Below, in pieces: positions 37,823 through 45,949 of a DNA stretch of 64,000 nucleotides. The DNA comes from Aliivibrio fischeri ATCC 7744 = JCM 18803 = DSM 507 (GTDB lineage Bacteria; Pseudomonadota; Gammaproteobacteria; Enterobacterales; Vibrionaceae): the NCBI RefSeq assembly GCF_023983475.1, contig NZ_CP092712.1, forward strand, positions 2,170,001 to 2,234,000. Reading direction: 5' to 3'. Below the pieces are notes generated by a model. The model was given only the letters and a program-made list of their open reading frames with translations. It was not told the origin of the DNA and did not search any database. Position 1 is the first letter of the stretch. Each line of letters begins with the position of its first letter. A program made the translations under genes and the position numbers.

Positions 37823-38491
37823 ATGACATATCAAGAACTTACTGGTCAATCATTTCAACACTTGTCAAAGCTATCACCACATCGTCAGCTTCACCACGAT
37901 TGTATTCTTCCATTTAAAGCCTTATCAGATGCGGCGCATCAAGCAGGGTTCACTCTAACTATTGCAAGCAGCTTCCGTGACTTTGAACGTCAACTTCTCA
38001 TTTGGAATAATAAATTTTTAGGCATTCGTCCTATTTTAGATGATAACGGGCAAGAGCTTGACCCTAACACTCTCAATGATCTCGAAAAAATTCACGCCAT
38101 TATGCGATGGTCAGCCCTTCCAGGTGCGAGTCGTCACCACTGGGGAACAGAACTTGATGTTTATGCATCAAATACCTTACCCGAAGATACACAATTACAA
38201 CTTGAACCATGGGAGTACACCACAGGGCATCAAGCAGAGTTCAGTTCATGGTTAAATAAAAACGCCCCAAAATTTGGTTTTTTCTTCCCATATAAAACCG
38301 ATAAAAAAGGGGTTGCCATTGAACCTTGGCACATCAGCTATCAACAAAATAGCAGTGAATATATGTCACAATTAACACCTGAAATGTTACTTAAAGCATG
38401 GGAGGGTGTTGATCTGGCTGGGAAAGAGACCATCATTAAACACATAGATACATTATTTGTTCGCTATATAACAAACATAGACAAGGAGTAA
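37823..38491 (+). CDS. M15-family D-alanyl-D-alanine carboxypeptidase (VanY-like)
   Basis: 222 residues. M15B zinc ligands are seen in SRHHWGTELDVYAS (His and Asp ligands, about 108-121) and in IEPWHISYQ (third ligand, about 176-184); IASSFRDFERQLLIWNNKF is also typical. This family removes the terminal D-Ala from peptidoglycan precursors or trims cell wall stems. No clear signal peptide is present, which is common for vibrio members. It is 2 bp from the DUF2897 gene and lies between dapE and bamC. Confidence 0.9.
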   Translation: MTYQELTGQSFQHLSKLSPHRQLHHDCILPFKALSDAAHQAGFTLTIASSFRDFERQLLIWNNKFLGIRPILDDNGQELDPNTLNDLEKIHAIMRWSALPGASRHHWGTELDVYASNTLPEDTQLQLEPWEYTTGHQAEFSSWLNKNAPKFGFFFPYKTDKKGVAIEPWHISYQQNSSEYMSQLTPEMLLKAWEGVDLAGKETIIKHIDTLFVRYITNIDKE

Positions 38492-38493
38492 AT

Positions 38494-38703
38494 ATGGAAT
38501 GGTTAATGAACCCTTGGGTCATCATCATCATTGTTGTAAGTGTTGTTATTGGTAATCTTGCTGCATTAAAAGCAACGGCCAATATGAAGTTTGGTCAATC
38601 AAAAAAAATGAAAAACCTTCAAGAACAAGATGATATTGACGCTGAAAAACAAAACACAGTAGATAAAACAGAAAGTTCAGAACAAAAAAAAGACGCTCAA
38701 TAA
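38494..38703 (+). CDS. DUF2897 small membrane protein
   Basis: 69 residues: one N-terminal membrane helix (NPWVIIIIVVSVVIGNLAAL) and a charged tail (KNLQEQDDIDAEKQNTVDKT). An AAGGAG ribosome-binding site overlaps the end of the M15 peptidase gene, so the two are coupled. DUF2897 proteins are small and of unknown function. Its last codons form the left arm of a terminator. Confidence 0.85.
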   Translation: MEWLMNPWVIIIIVVSVVIGNLAALKATANMKFGQSKKMKNLQEQDDIDAEKQNTVDKTESSEQKKDAQ

Positions 38704-38717
38704 CGAGCGTCTTTCTT
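38686..38717. terminator. Bidirectional terminator overlapping the end of the DUF2897 gene
   Basis: AAAGACGCTC / GAGCGTCTTT stem, loop AATAAC, with A-run and T-containing flanks. The left arm codes for the last residues of DUF2897 and the loop contains its stop codon. It also serves bamC from the other side. Confidence 0.85.
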
Positions 38718-38731
38718 CATCTTATTTTAGC

Positions 38732-39784
38732 TTATTCTTCATCTTGCTCAGTCTTAGGGGCGTTGTTTGATTTTTCAATCATCGCCGCTAACACAGGAAC
38801 TAATGAATCTAACGTATCTTCGTCAACAGGTTTACCACCGGCATCTGTTACGTTAATTGATGTTCTGTTGCCTAAGTCGCCAAGTAATAAGTTATAAGTA
38901 CGGCCATCAAAAGACAGTGGTTTAGTACCGATCTCTTCCCAGAATTCATCATCAGGTTCTTTGTACTTAACTTCGATTGTACCTTGAGAGCGGTTTCTGT
39001 CTTCTATTGCTAGTCCCATCATAGGCAATAACTCGCCTAAGCGTTCCCAGAAAATATTGTATGGCGCACGAGCAATGATAACTGGCAGTCCACTTCTATC
39101 TTGTCCCATAGAAATAGGAATACGCTTAACTAACTCTTCTGCACGGATACGAGCTTCTTCACGTAACTGTTCATCATAAGCTGACGTCACTAAATTCGTC
39201 ATTAAAATGTTATAACGCGCTTTGTTTGCAGGTGTCACTTCGGCTTGATTGCCATCTACTTGCCAATCAATTAATAAGATTTGAAAGCCTGCACGATTAT
39301 TTTGATTTAGCTTGCTAATTTGATAACGAGCACCGAACTCATGATCTTCATCTTCTGAGCTCCATTTTAACCAATCAGTCTCAATTTCTGAGGGCTCTTC
39401 TTTAACAATACCGATATCTTTCTTCTTCATTAAAGTTAATACCGTTTGCCAAAGCTTATCAACATCTTCTTGCTTAACAAGCCAAACCGTGACTTCTCCA
39501 TTCTGCTCTTCAATACGAGCACCAGGGATCAGTTCAAGTACTTGTTGAGGAGGACGAATATCCACTTCTTTACCGATACCACCTGTAAACTCCCCCTTAG
39601 GAATATCATATTGAGGGTAGAACTCAGGTTTAGCATCTGCAGGTTCTTTCCACTCAACTAAAGGGGTTGTCTCTAGATACTTGAAGTCTTGTTTAGCTTG
39701 GCGACGCTCTGTTGGACTACTTGAACATGCCGATAAAACAGCAATCATTAATGATCCAACAACAAAGCGAGTGTTCACTTTCAT
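38732..39784 (-). CDS. bamC: Outer membrane protein assembly factor BamC
   Basis: 350 residues with a lipoprotein signal (LMIAVLSACSSSP, Cys at 20). BamC is a lipoprotein of the BAM complex that folds beta-barrel proteins into the outer membrane. The unstructured N-terminal lasso that contacts BamD (QDFKYLETTPLVEWKEPADA) is recognisable, followed by two helix-grip domains. It starts 11 bp after dapA, the same dapA-bamC operon as in E. coli. Confidence 0.95.
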   Translation of the reverse strand: MKVNTRFVVGSLMIAVLSACSSSPTERRQAKQDFKYLETTPLVEWKEPADAKPEFYPQYDIPKGEFTGGIGKEVDIRPPQQVLELIPGARIEEQNGEVTVWLVKQEDVDKLWQTVLTLMKKKDIGIVKEEPSEIETDWLKWSSEDEDHEFGARYQISKLNQNNRAGFQILLIDWQVDGNQAEVTPANKARYNILMTNLVTSAYDEQLREEARIRAEELVKRIPISMGQDRSGLPVIIARAPYNIFWERLGELLPMMGLAIEDRNRSQGTIEVKYKEPDDEFWEEIGTKPLSFDGRTYNLLLGDLGNRTSINVTDAGGKPVDEDTLDSLVPVLAAMIEKSNNAPKTEQDEE

Positions 39785-39795
39785 TTTCTATCCTA

Positions 39796-40677
39796 CTACT
39801 TCAACAAACCCGCACTTTTCAGCGCTTGCTCTACCGTTGGCTGTGCTGACAGACTTAATTCCGTTAATGGTAAACGAATATCCGAATGAGTAATCATACC
39901 TAAACGATGTGCCGCCCATTTAACCGGAATTGGGTTAGCTTCAACAAATAAATCATTATGTAACGGCATTAAACGTTGGTTAATGATTTCAGCTTCTTCA
40001 AACTTACCTTGAGCAGCTAAAGCAAACATGGTCGCCATGTCTTTTGCTGCAATGTTTGACGTTACAGAGATAACACCATGGCCACCCAATTTAACAAAAT
40101 CAAGCGCAGTAGCATCATCACCACTTAGTTGGATAAAGTTTTCACCACAAAGTTCACGAGTAATCGCCACGCGATCTAAATCACCTGTCGCATCTTTTAA
40201 TGCAACAATGTTATCAAGCTCAGCAAGACGAGCAACCGTTTCAGGAAGAAGGTCTACTGCTGTACGTCCTGGTACATTATAAAGAATTTGAGGGATATCT
40301 GTTGCTTCAGAGATCGCTTTATAGTGCTGAAACAAACCTTCTTGAGTCGGTTTATTGTAATAAGGCGTTACACTTAAACAACCAGCAACACCAGAGTCAT
40401 GGAAAAGTTTACTGAATGTTACGGCTTCATGAGTTGCATTGGCTCCTGTACCTGCAATTACAGGAATTTGACCATCAGCGAACTCAAGGGTCTTCATAAC
40501 TAATTTGACATGCTCTTCTACACTTAATGTCGCTGATTCCCCTGTTGTACCAACAGCCACAATGCCATTTGTGCCCGCTTTAATGTGGTAATCAACAAGA
40601 CTTTTTAAACTGGTGTAATCTACTTCACCATCAGTATCCAATGGTGTAACTAAAGCGACAATGCTACCTGAGAACAT
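39796..40677 (-). CDS. dapA: 4-hydroxy-tetrahydrodipicolinate synthase DapA
   Basis: 293 residues. It condenses pyruvate and aspartate semialdehyde in the lysine/DAP pathway. The TIM-barrel fold shows GTTGESATL at about 43-51, the tyrosine of [13 protein letters not shown] near 133, and the Schiff-base lysine in [14 protein letters not shown] near 161. An AGGGAGAAGGA-type ribosome-binding region precedes the ATG. It is divergent from gcvR, as in E. coli. Confidence 0.98.
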   Translation of the reverse strand: MFSGSIVALVTPLDTDGEVDYTSLKSLVDYHIKAGTNGIVAVGTTGESATLSVEEHVKLVMKTLEFADGQIPVIAGTGANATHEAVTFSKLFHDSGVAGCLSVTPYYNKPTQEGLFQHYKAISEATDIPQILYNVPGRTAVDLLPETVARLAELDNIVALKDATGDLDRVAITRELCGENFIQLSGDDATALDFVKLGGHGVISVTSNIAAKDMATMFALAAQGKFEEAEIINQRLMPLHNDLFVEANPIPVKWAAHRLGMITHSDIRLPLTELSLSAQPTVEQALKSAGLLK

Positions 40678-40948
40678 ATCCTTCTCCCTTTCTATCTGCT
40701 GCTACAATATTGGTTCTGTTATTCAATTAACTTCATCGTAAAGAATCATCATCCTTGACCATGATGTGTTATCTGGTTTTCATCTTCTTACACAATGAGC
40801 AGAACCATTCAATCTATATAACTCAAGGATATTACATTAGAGCCTATGTTGTAGAGTCTTTTTTTTGACGATTGTTCACTATTGCTTGCTTATCACACAA
40901 TCACTTGCGTGTTAGTATGTAGATATCTTTTTCAACAACGAGTTTTTT

Positions 40949-41476
40949 ATGTCTCAATACCTTGTAATTACTGCGGTCGGAACAGACAGACCGGGTATAT
41001 CGAATAAGGTGACTCGCCTTGTCACTGAGTCAAGCTGCAATATAGTAGATAGCCGTATCGCCTCATTTGGTAATGAGTTCACATTAATCATGTTGTTGTC
41101 AGGTACAGCAAACGCTATCTCTCGAATTGAAAATACATTACCACTATTAGGTCAACAGCATGATCTAATTACCATGATGAAACGTACTTCACCTCATCAA
41201 GAAAAAGACATTTTCTATACCATTGACGCATTTATTGAATCAGAAGACCGTCCTGGACTGACTGAAAAATTCACCGATTTTCTTGCTAATCGAGATATCG
41301 ATTTAAAAACTCTTAGCGCTCAAACATTAAAAAAACCAGAAGATCAAAATACATTTCAGATCCAAATTACGGCCGAAATATTTAAAGAATGCCATATCAT
41401 TGAGATTCAAGAAGAATTTGAATCCTTATGCGCTTCATTAAATGTCAGTGGTAAAATCAATTTCTATAAAAATTAA
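40949..41476 (+). CDS. gcvR: Glycine cleavage system regulator GcvR (two ACT domains)
   Basis: 175 residues. Two ACT domains: residues about 3-75 (YLVITAVGTDRPGISNKVTR) and about 90-165 (FYTIDAFIESEDRPGLTEKF). GcvR binds GcvA and keeps it in a repressing state when glycine is absent. It is divergent from dapA and upstream of bcp, the conserved order. Confidence 0.94.
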   Translation: MSQYLVITAVGTDRPGISNKVTRLVTESSCNIVDSRIASFGNEFTLIMLLSGTANAISRIENTLPLLGQQHDLITMMKRTSPHQEKDIFYTIDAFIESEDRPGLTEKFTDFLANRDIDLKTLSAQTLKKPEDQNTFQIQITAEIFKECHIIEIQEEFESLCASLNVSGKINFYKN

Positions 41477-41491
41477 AGGCAAATAGACCTA

Positions 41492-41553
41492 ATACCATTC
41501 CGGATAAGTAGTTGAACAAGCAAGAATGAGCAACTAGCTATGTGGATTGGTAT
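41492..41553. repeat. Nested-palindrome intergenic repeat between gcvR and bcp
   Basis: Outer arms ATACCATTCC and GGATTGGTAT (9 of 10 paired) enclose inner arms TAGTTG (41509-41514) and CAACTA (41531-41536). At 62 bp it resembles the small palindromic intergenic units common in vibrios. Similar TACCAAYC ends occur near 45381 and 45872. Confidence 0.65.
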
Positions 41554-41574
41554 AAACCCATAAAAGGAAAGAGA

Positions 41575-42045
41575 ATGATCACACCATTAGCAGCAGGCTC
41601 AACTGCACCCAATGTATCGCTTTTAGATCAAAATGGAGAAAGCGTCTCGATCTCTGATTTTAAAGGTAAAAAAGTACTGTTTTACTTTTACCCTAAAGCG
41701 ATGACGCCAGGATGTACCGTTCAAGCTCAAGGTCTTCGTGATATTAAATCAGAACTTGAAGCTCATAACGTAGTTACACTTGGTGTCAGTATTGACGCTG
41801 TAAAACGCCTTGGTAAATTTATCGAGCGTGATAATTTGAACTTCACTCTACTATCAGATGAAGATCATGCCGCTGCAGATGCATTTGGTGTTTGGGGTGA
41901 GAAAAAATTCATGGGTAAAGTGTACGATGGTTTACATCGCATCAGTTTTCTAATTAATGAAGAAGGTGTTATTGAGCACGTTTTCACTAAATTTAAAACC
42001 AAAGATCACCATGAAGTAGTATTAGATTATTTGAATAATAAATAA
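41575..42045 (+). CDS. bcp: Thioredoxin-dependent peroxiredoxin Bcp, 1-Cys form
   Basis: 156 residues from the ATG at 41575 with AAGGAAAGAG before it; the upstream frame from 41542 runs through an intergenic repeat. Bcp/PrxQ reduces hydrogen and organic peroxides. The peroxidatic Cys is C47 in KAMTPGCTVQAQG. The resolving Cys found five residues later in E. coli Bcp is Gln52 here, and there is no other Cys in the protein. So this enzyme must work by a 1-Cys mechanism with an external thiol. Confidence 0.95.
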   Translation: MITPLAAGSTAPNVSLLDQNGESVSISDFKGKKVLFYFYPKAMTPGCTVQAQGLRDIKSELEAHNVVTLGVSIDAVKRLGKFIERDNLNFTLLSDEDHAAADAFGVWGEKKFMGKVYDGLHRISFLINEEGVIEHVFTKFKTKDHHEVVLDYLNNK

Positions 42046-42062
42046 TTTGAACTTATAAAAAT

Positions 42063-42093
42063 TAAAGGCGATACCACGTGTATCGCCTTTTTT
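42063..42093. terminator. Terminator after bcp
   Basis: AAAGGCGATAC / GTATCGCCTTT stem followed by a T-run, 18 bp after the bcp stop; also suitable for the convergent perM gene. Confidence 0.88.
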
Positions 42094-42102
42094 ATTACCG
42101 TA

Positions 42103-43167
42103 TTAATAATTCGCTTCTATTTCTGTTGCAGGAAGCGCTTTCCACACCGCTTTCACTAATGTTGCTAATGGAATTGCAAAAAACACGCCCCAAAAACCCC
42201 ATAATCCACCAAAGACTAAAACAGAAACAATAATCGCCACAGGATGTAAATTAACCGCTTCAGAAAATAAAACGGGAACCAACACATTACCATCCAGAGC
42301 CTGAATGATGGCATAAGCTAACAATAACCAATAAAAATCTGGCGTTAACCCCCATTGGAATAAGGCAACAATCGCAATAGGAACCGTTACAGCCGCAGCG
42401 CCAATATAAGGAATAAGCACAGAAAAACCCACCATTACGGCTAGTAATAAGGCGTAACGTAAATCCATAATAAAGAAGGTTAAATAACTCACAGTACCTA
42501 CAATTAAAATTTCGACGACTTTACCTCGAATGTAATTACTTATCTGTTCATTCATCTCCAACCACACTTTCGTCGCCAAACGACGATTTTTAGGTAAAAG
42601 ATTACTCATAGTGCCAACCATCTCATCTTTATCTTTTAATAAGAAAAACACTAACAGTGGTACAAGAATAAGGTAAACACCAAGCGCTGCTAAACTTACT
42701 AATGATGATAGCGAGCCTTTGACTATGCTCTCTCCCATTCCAAGTACTTTAACTCGTATTGTTTCTAATAGAGTCTCGATTGATTGAGGTTGAATAAATT
42801 CAGGGTAACGCTCAGGTAAACTTGATAAGAAACTATTTAAACCATTAAACATGGATGGCACATCATTAATTAAATTACCTACTTGCGTCCAAATAGTCGG
42901 AACTAAACCGAAAACGGCCAATAACATAAGACTAATAAACAAGATAATAACCAACATTACTGAGAGTACTCTTGGTAAACCAATGCGAGTTAGTTTAGCA
43001 ACAGGCCACTCTAATAAATACGCCAATACTATGGCAACTAACAATGGCGCAATTAAGTGACCAAAAAAGTAAATGGTAATAAAGCCAACAATAAGAATAG
43101 CAGCCAAACTAACGGCATGAGGATCTGAAAAGCGGCGCTTATACCACTGGGTAACCATATCTAACAT
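42103..43167 (-). CDS. perM: AI-2E family transporter / permease PerM (YfgO-like)
   Basis: 354 residues with about seven to eight membrane helices (SLAAILIVGFITIYFFGHLI, LSVMLVIILFISLMLLAVFG, LGVYLILVPLLVFFLLKDKD, SVLIPYIGAAAVTVPIAIVA, LVFGGLWGFWGVFFAIPLAT). It belongs to the family that includes PerM/YfgO and AI-2 exporter TqsA. The substrate is unknown. It starts 8 bp after the TusA-like gene and is cotranscribed with it. Confidence 0.92.
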   Translation of the reverse strand: MLDMVTQWYKRRFSDPHAVSLAAILIVGFITIYFFGHLIAPLLVAIVLAYLLEWPVAKLTRIGLPRVLSVMLVIILFISLMLLAVFGLVPTIWTQVGNLINDVPSMFNGLNSFLSSLPERYPEFIQPQSIETLLETIRVKVLGMGESIVKGSLSSLVSLAALGVYLILVPLLVFFLLKDKDEMVGTMSNLLPKNRRLATKVWLEMNEQISNYIRGKVVEILIVGTVSYLTFFIMDLRYALLLAVMVGFSVLIPYIGAAAVTVPIAIVALFQWGLTPDFYWLLLAYAIIQALDGNVLVPVLFSEAVNLHPVAIIVSVLVFGGLWGFWGVFFAIPLATLVKAVWKALPATEIEANY

Positions 43168-43175
43168 AACAATTT

Positions 43176-43397
43176 CTACTTTTTAATTACGGTTAAAAAC
43201 GAATAAGCATCTGCATGCTCTAGGCGAACTTCAAATAATTGGCGTTCAAAATAAGCAATCATATCGACTAGAGAAGCTTTGTCGACGACTTTAATTTGTA
43301 AGATTTCATTAGTCACCAAAGCCTGACTTGCTCTTTTAGCCAAAAGTAACGACATTGGGCATCGATGTTGGGTTAAATCAAGGCTTTGGGTTTCCAT
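43176..43397 (-). CDS. TusA-family sulfur carrier protein
   Basis: 73 residues with the TusA fold and the active-site motif RCPMSLLLAKRA (Cys at about 13). Such proteins carry persulfide sulfur for tRNA thiolation or other transfers. It is shorter and diverged from true TusA, and resembles the YedF/YeeD group, whose members often sit beside membrane transporters. It is upstream of perM on the same strand. Confidence 0.85.
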   Translation of the reverse strand: METQSLDLTQHRCPMSLLLAKRASQALVTNEILQIKVVDKASLVDMIAYFERQLFEVRLEHADAYSFLTVIKK

Positions 43398-43555
43398 TCC
43401 ACAACTCTATATATATGATAGATTTCATTTAAGAGTATAAATCACATAATTAATACAAAAAAGAAACCTATTTTAATTTTGATACTCTTATTCGACAGGT
43501 TTACGTTATCATCAATTAATAGCAAAGTGTTATTAAAAGGATTTGTTAAAAATAC

Positions 43556-45010
43556 ATGTTCAAACTAAAAAAACTGGCCAATGGGTTACTTATTGCATCA
43601 TTACTAACAAGCTCTGTTCCGAGTTTTGCAAAAAATGATTTAAATTTACCTGATATTGGTACAACAGCGGCTTCCACCTTAACCATAGATCAAGAGTTAA
43701 TCTATGGTGATGCTTATATGCGTATGCTACGAGCAAGCCAACCTGTTATTAACGATCCAGTTTTAGCCGAATATGTACAAGACTTAGGCCATCGATTAGT
43801 TGCTAATGCCAATGATGTAAAAACGCCTTTTCATTTCTTTTTAATTAATAACAGAGAAATTAATGCGTTTGCCTTCTTTGGTGGTTATGTTGCTCTTCAC
43901 TCAGGGTTATTTTTGCATGCCCAAACAGAAAGTGAATTAGCTTCTGTTGTTGCTCACGAAATTGCACACATTACTCAACGCCACTTAGCTCGTAGTATGG
44001 AAGAACAGGCACGTCGCTCTCCAGCCACCGTCGCCGCTCTAGTTGGTTCATTATTACTTGCTATTGCCGCACCTGAAGCAGGGATTGCAGCTATTCACGC
44101 CACCACAGCTGGAGCGATGCAAAGCTCAATAAACTACACTCGAAGCAACGAAAAAGAAGCAGACCGATTTGGTATTGATACGCTTGCAAAATCAGGGTTT
44201 GACGTCTCTGCTATGCCTCGATTTTTTTCTCGTTTAGCCGACCAATATCGCTACGCAAGTACGCCTCCAGCAATGTTATTAACTCACCCATTGCCAACCT
44301 CTCGAATTACCGATAGTCGAGAAAGAGCGCAACAATATCCAATGAAACGAGTTAATACCTCATTGCGTTACCATCTTGCTCGTTCACGTATTGTTGCCCG
44401 ATTTGCAGGTATTGATAGCAGTGCGGCCTTGGATTGGTTCTCTAGAAAATCTAAAACACATAATACCGATATAAAACAAGCATTAGAATATGGAAAAGCC
44501 TTGGTTTATATCGATTCAAAGCAATACGAAAAAGCACAACCATTAATAAATAAATTATTAAAAAACGACCCGTTGAATACGTTTTATATTGATGCCGCAA
44601 CAGACTTAGATCTGTATACGAAGAAAAATGCACAAGCACTAAAACGTTTAAAAGATGGGTTGGTACAACTTCCTAATAATCCAGTACTCACCATTAATTA
44701 TGCACATGCATTAACAGAGTCTAATAAACCTTCTGAGGCAGTGCGTGTATTACAACGCTATACACACGATCACCCAGATGACCCCACTGGATGGCAACTC
44801 CTTGCGAAGGCTTACCATGACGATGGTAGCTCTGATGGTGAGCTTGCAGCTCGTGCTGAAGTGTACGCTTTAAAAGGGATGTGGAACAAAGCATTAAATA
44901 ATTATACTCAAGCCAGTCAACTGGTTGAATATGGTAGTTTAGATCAAGCTAGATACGACGCAAGAATCGATCAGCTTCGTTTATCAAGAGAGCGTTTTAG
45001 CACCTTATAA
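43556..45010 (+). CDS. bepA: Periplasmic metalloprotease-chaperone BepA
   Basis: 484 residues with a signal peptide (LLIASLLTSSVPSFA). The M48 zinc motif HEIAH is at 134-138, with the third ligand in SNEKEADRFGID near 200. The C-terminal half has TPR-like repeats (VLTINYAHALTESNKPSEAV). BepA (YfgC) helps assembly or degrades LptD and other outer-membrane proteins. It is 15 bp before arsC, the E. coli yfgC-yfgD order. Confidence 0.95.
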   Translation: MFKLKKLANGLLIASLLTSSVPSFAKNDLNLPDIGTTAASTLTIDQELIYGDAYMRMLRASQPVINDPVLAEYVQDLGHRLVANANDVKTPFHFFLINNREINAFAFFGGYVALHSGLFLHAQTESELASVVAHEIAHITQRHLARSMEEQARRSPATVAALVGSLLLAIAAPEAGIAAIHATTAGAMQSSINYTRSNEKEADRFGIDTLAKSGFDVSAMPRFFSRLADQYRYASTPPAMLLTHPLPTSRITDSRERAQQYPMKRVNTSLRYHLARSRIVARFAGIDSSAALDWFSRKSKTHNTDIKQALEYGKALVYIDSKQYEKAQPLINKLLKNDPLNTFYIDAATDLDLYTKKNAQALKRLKDGLVQLPNNPVLTINYAHALTESNKPSEAVRVLQRYTHDHPDDPTGWQLLAKAYHDDGSSDGELAARAEVYALKGMWNKALNNYTQASQLVEYGSLDQARYDARIDQLRLSRERFSTL

Positions 45011-45025
45011 TAAAAAGGAAAGTAT

Positions 45026-45376
45026 ATGTCTGTTGTTATTTATCATAACCCTCGTTGCTCAAAAAGCCGCGAAACCTTATCTCTTCTAGAAGAAAAAGGG
45101 ATCACACCAGAAATCGTAAAATATTTAGATGAAACACCAAATATCGATACATTAAAAACGATTTTCGCCCAACTAGGTTTTAGTTCTGTTCGCGATATGA
45201 TGCGTACAAAAGAAGCGGAATACAAAGAGCAAGGTTTAGCTGAAGCATCGATTACTGATGAGCAACTATTCGAAGCTATGGTGGCAACACCGAAACTCAT
45301 TGAACGTCCAATTGTTACAAACAACAGTCAAGCAAGAATTGGACGCCCACCAGAGCAAGTGCTAGAGATTTTATAA
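45026..45376 (+). CDS. arsC: Arsenate reductase-family protein ArsC (YfgD-like)
   Basis: 116 residues. The active-site cysteine is in YHNPRCSKSRETLSLLEEKG; TPKLIERPIV is the conserved Arg loop of glutaredoxin-dependent ArsC. It reduces arsenate to arsenite or acts as a related thiol enzyme. No arsR or arsB is nearby. It is directly downstream of bepA with an AAAGGAAAG ribosome-binding site. Confidence 0.93.
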   Translation: MSVVIYHNPRCSKSRETLSLLEEKGITPEIVKYLDETPNIDTLKTIFAQLGFSSVRDMMRTKEAEYKEQGLAEASITDEQLFEAMVATPKLIERPIVTNNSQARIGRPPEQVLEIL

Positions 45377-45387
45377 GGAATACCAAC

Positions 45388-45415
45388 CTAAGTAAGTAGC
45401 CACACACTTACTTAG
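45388..45415. repeat. 10-bp perfect inverted repeat between arsC and the DUF2069 gene
   Basis: CTAAGTAAGT / ACTTACTTAG with an 8-nt loop, preceded by ATACCAAC. No T-run, so it is not a typical terminator. It looks like a relative of the intergenic palindromic units near 41492 and 45872. Confidence 0.6.
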
Positions 45416-45441
45416 TGTTGACATAAAAACAAGGAATGAAC

Positions 45442-45870
45442 ATGGAATCAGTTGCAATGAGCGCAGAGACTAAGCGCTACCGTTTACTTGCTTTATTTTG
45501 TAATTTATCTCTACTTGGCTTTATTATCCTTTGGCATAGTCTATTTTCACCGCACCCTTTAATTAACTCATATGGCGTTACGATTGCTTGGGTCATTCCC
45601 ATGCTATTTCCATTAAAAGGAATCATTGAAGGAAAGCCATACACACATGCTTGGGCGAACTTTATTTTAATGTTCTACTTCCTGCATGCGTTAACAATCT
45701 TATGGTTAGACGAAGGGGAACGCTACCTAGCGGCTATTGAATTGGTTTTAACCACAGGCGCCTTCTTAGGCAATATTTACTACGCTCGTCTAAGAGGCAA
45801 AGAATTAGGATTAAAGCTTAAACGTTTATCTGAAGTCGAAAAGATAGAAAAAGAAAAGTTCACAGAATAA
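45442..45870 (+). CDS. DUF2069 membrane protein
   Basis: 142 residues from the ATG at 45442, six bases after AAGGA; the ATG at 45436 touches the ribosome-binding site. Four membrane helices (LLALFCNLSLLGFIILWHSL, GVTIAWVIPMLFPLKGIIEG, WANFILMFYFLHALTILWLD, AAIELVLTTGAFLGNIYYAR). DUF2069 proteins are inner-membrane proteins of unknown function that commonly lie downstream of arsC/yfgD. Confidence 0.88.
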   Translation: MESVAMSAETKRYRLLALFCNLSLLGFIILWHSLFSPHPLINSYGVTIAWVIPMLFPLKGIIEGKPYTHAWANFILMFYFLHALTILWLDEGERYLAAIELVLTTGAFLGNIYYARLRGKELGLKLKRLSEVEKIEKEKFTE

Positions 45871-45908
45871 TACCAATCACGGTAAGCAAGTGATCAGAAA
45901 TAGCGAAA

Positions 45909-45941
45909 GAAAAAAGGTGACTATGCAGTCACCTTTTTTAT
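45909..45941. terminator. Bidirectional terminator between DUF2069 and DUF2066 genes
   Basis: AAAAAGGTGACT / AGTCACCTTTTT stem with a 4-nt loop and A/T runs on both sides. Confidence 0.9.
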
Positions 45942-45949
45942 CATCAATA

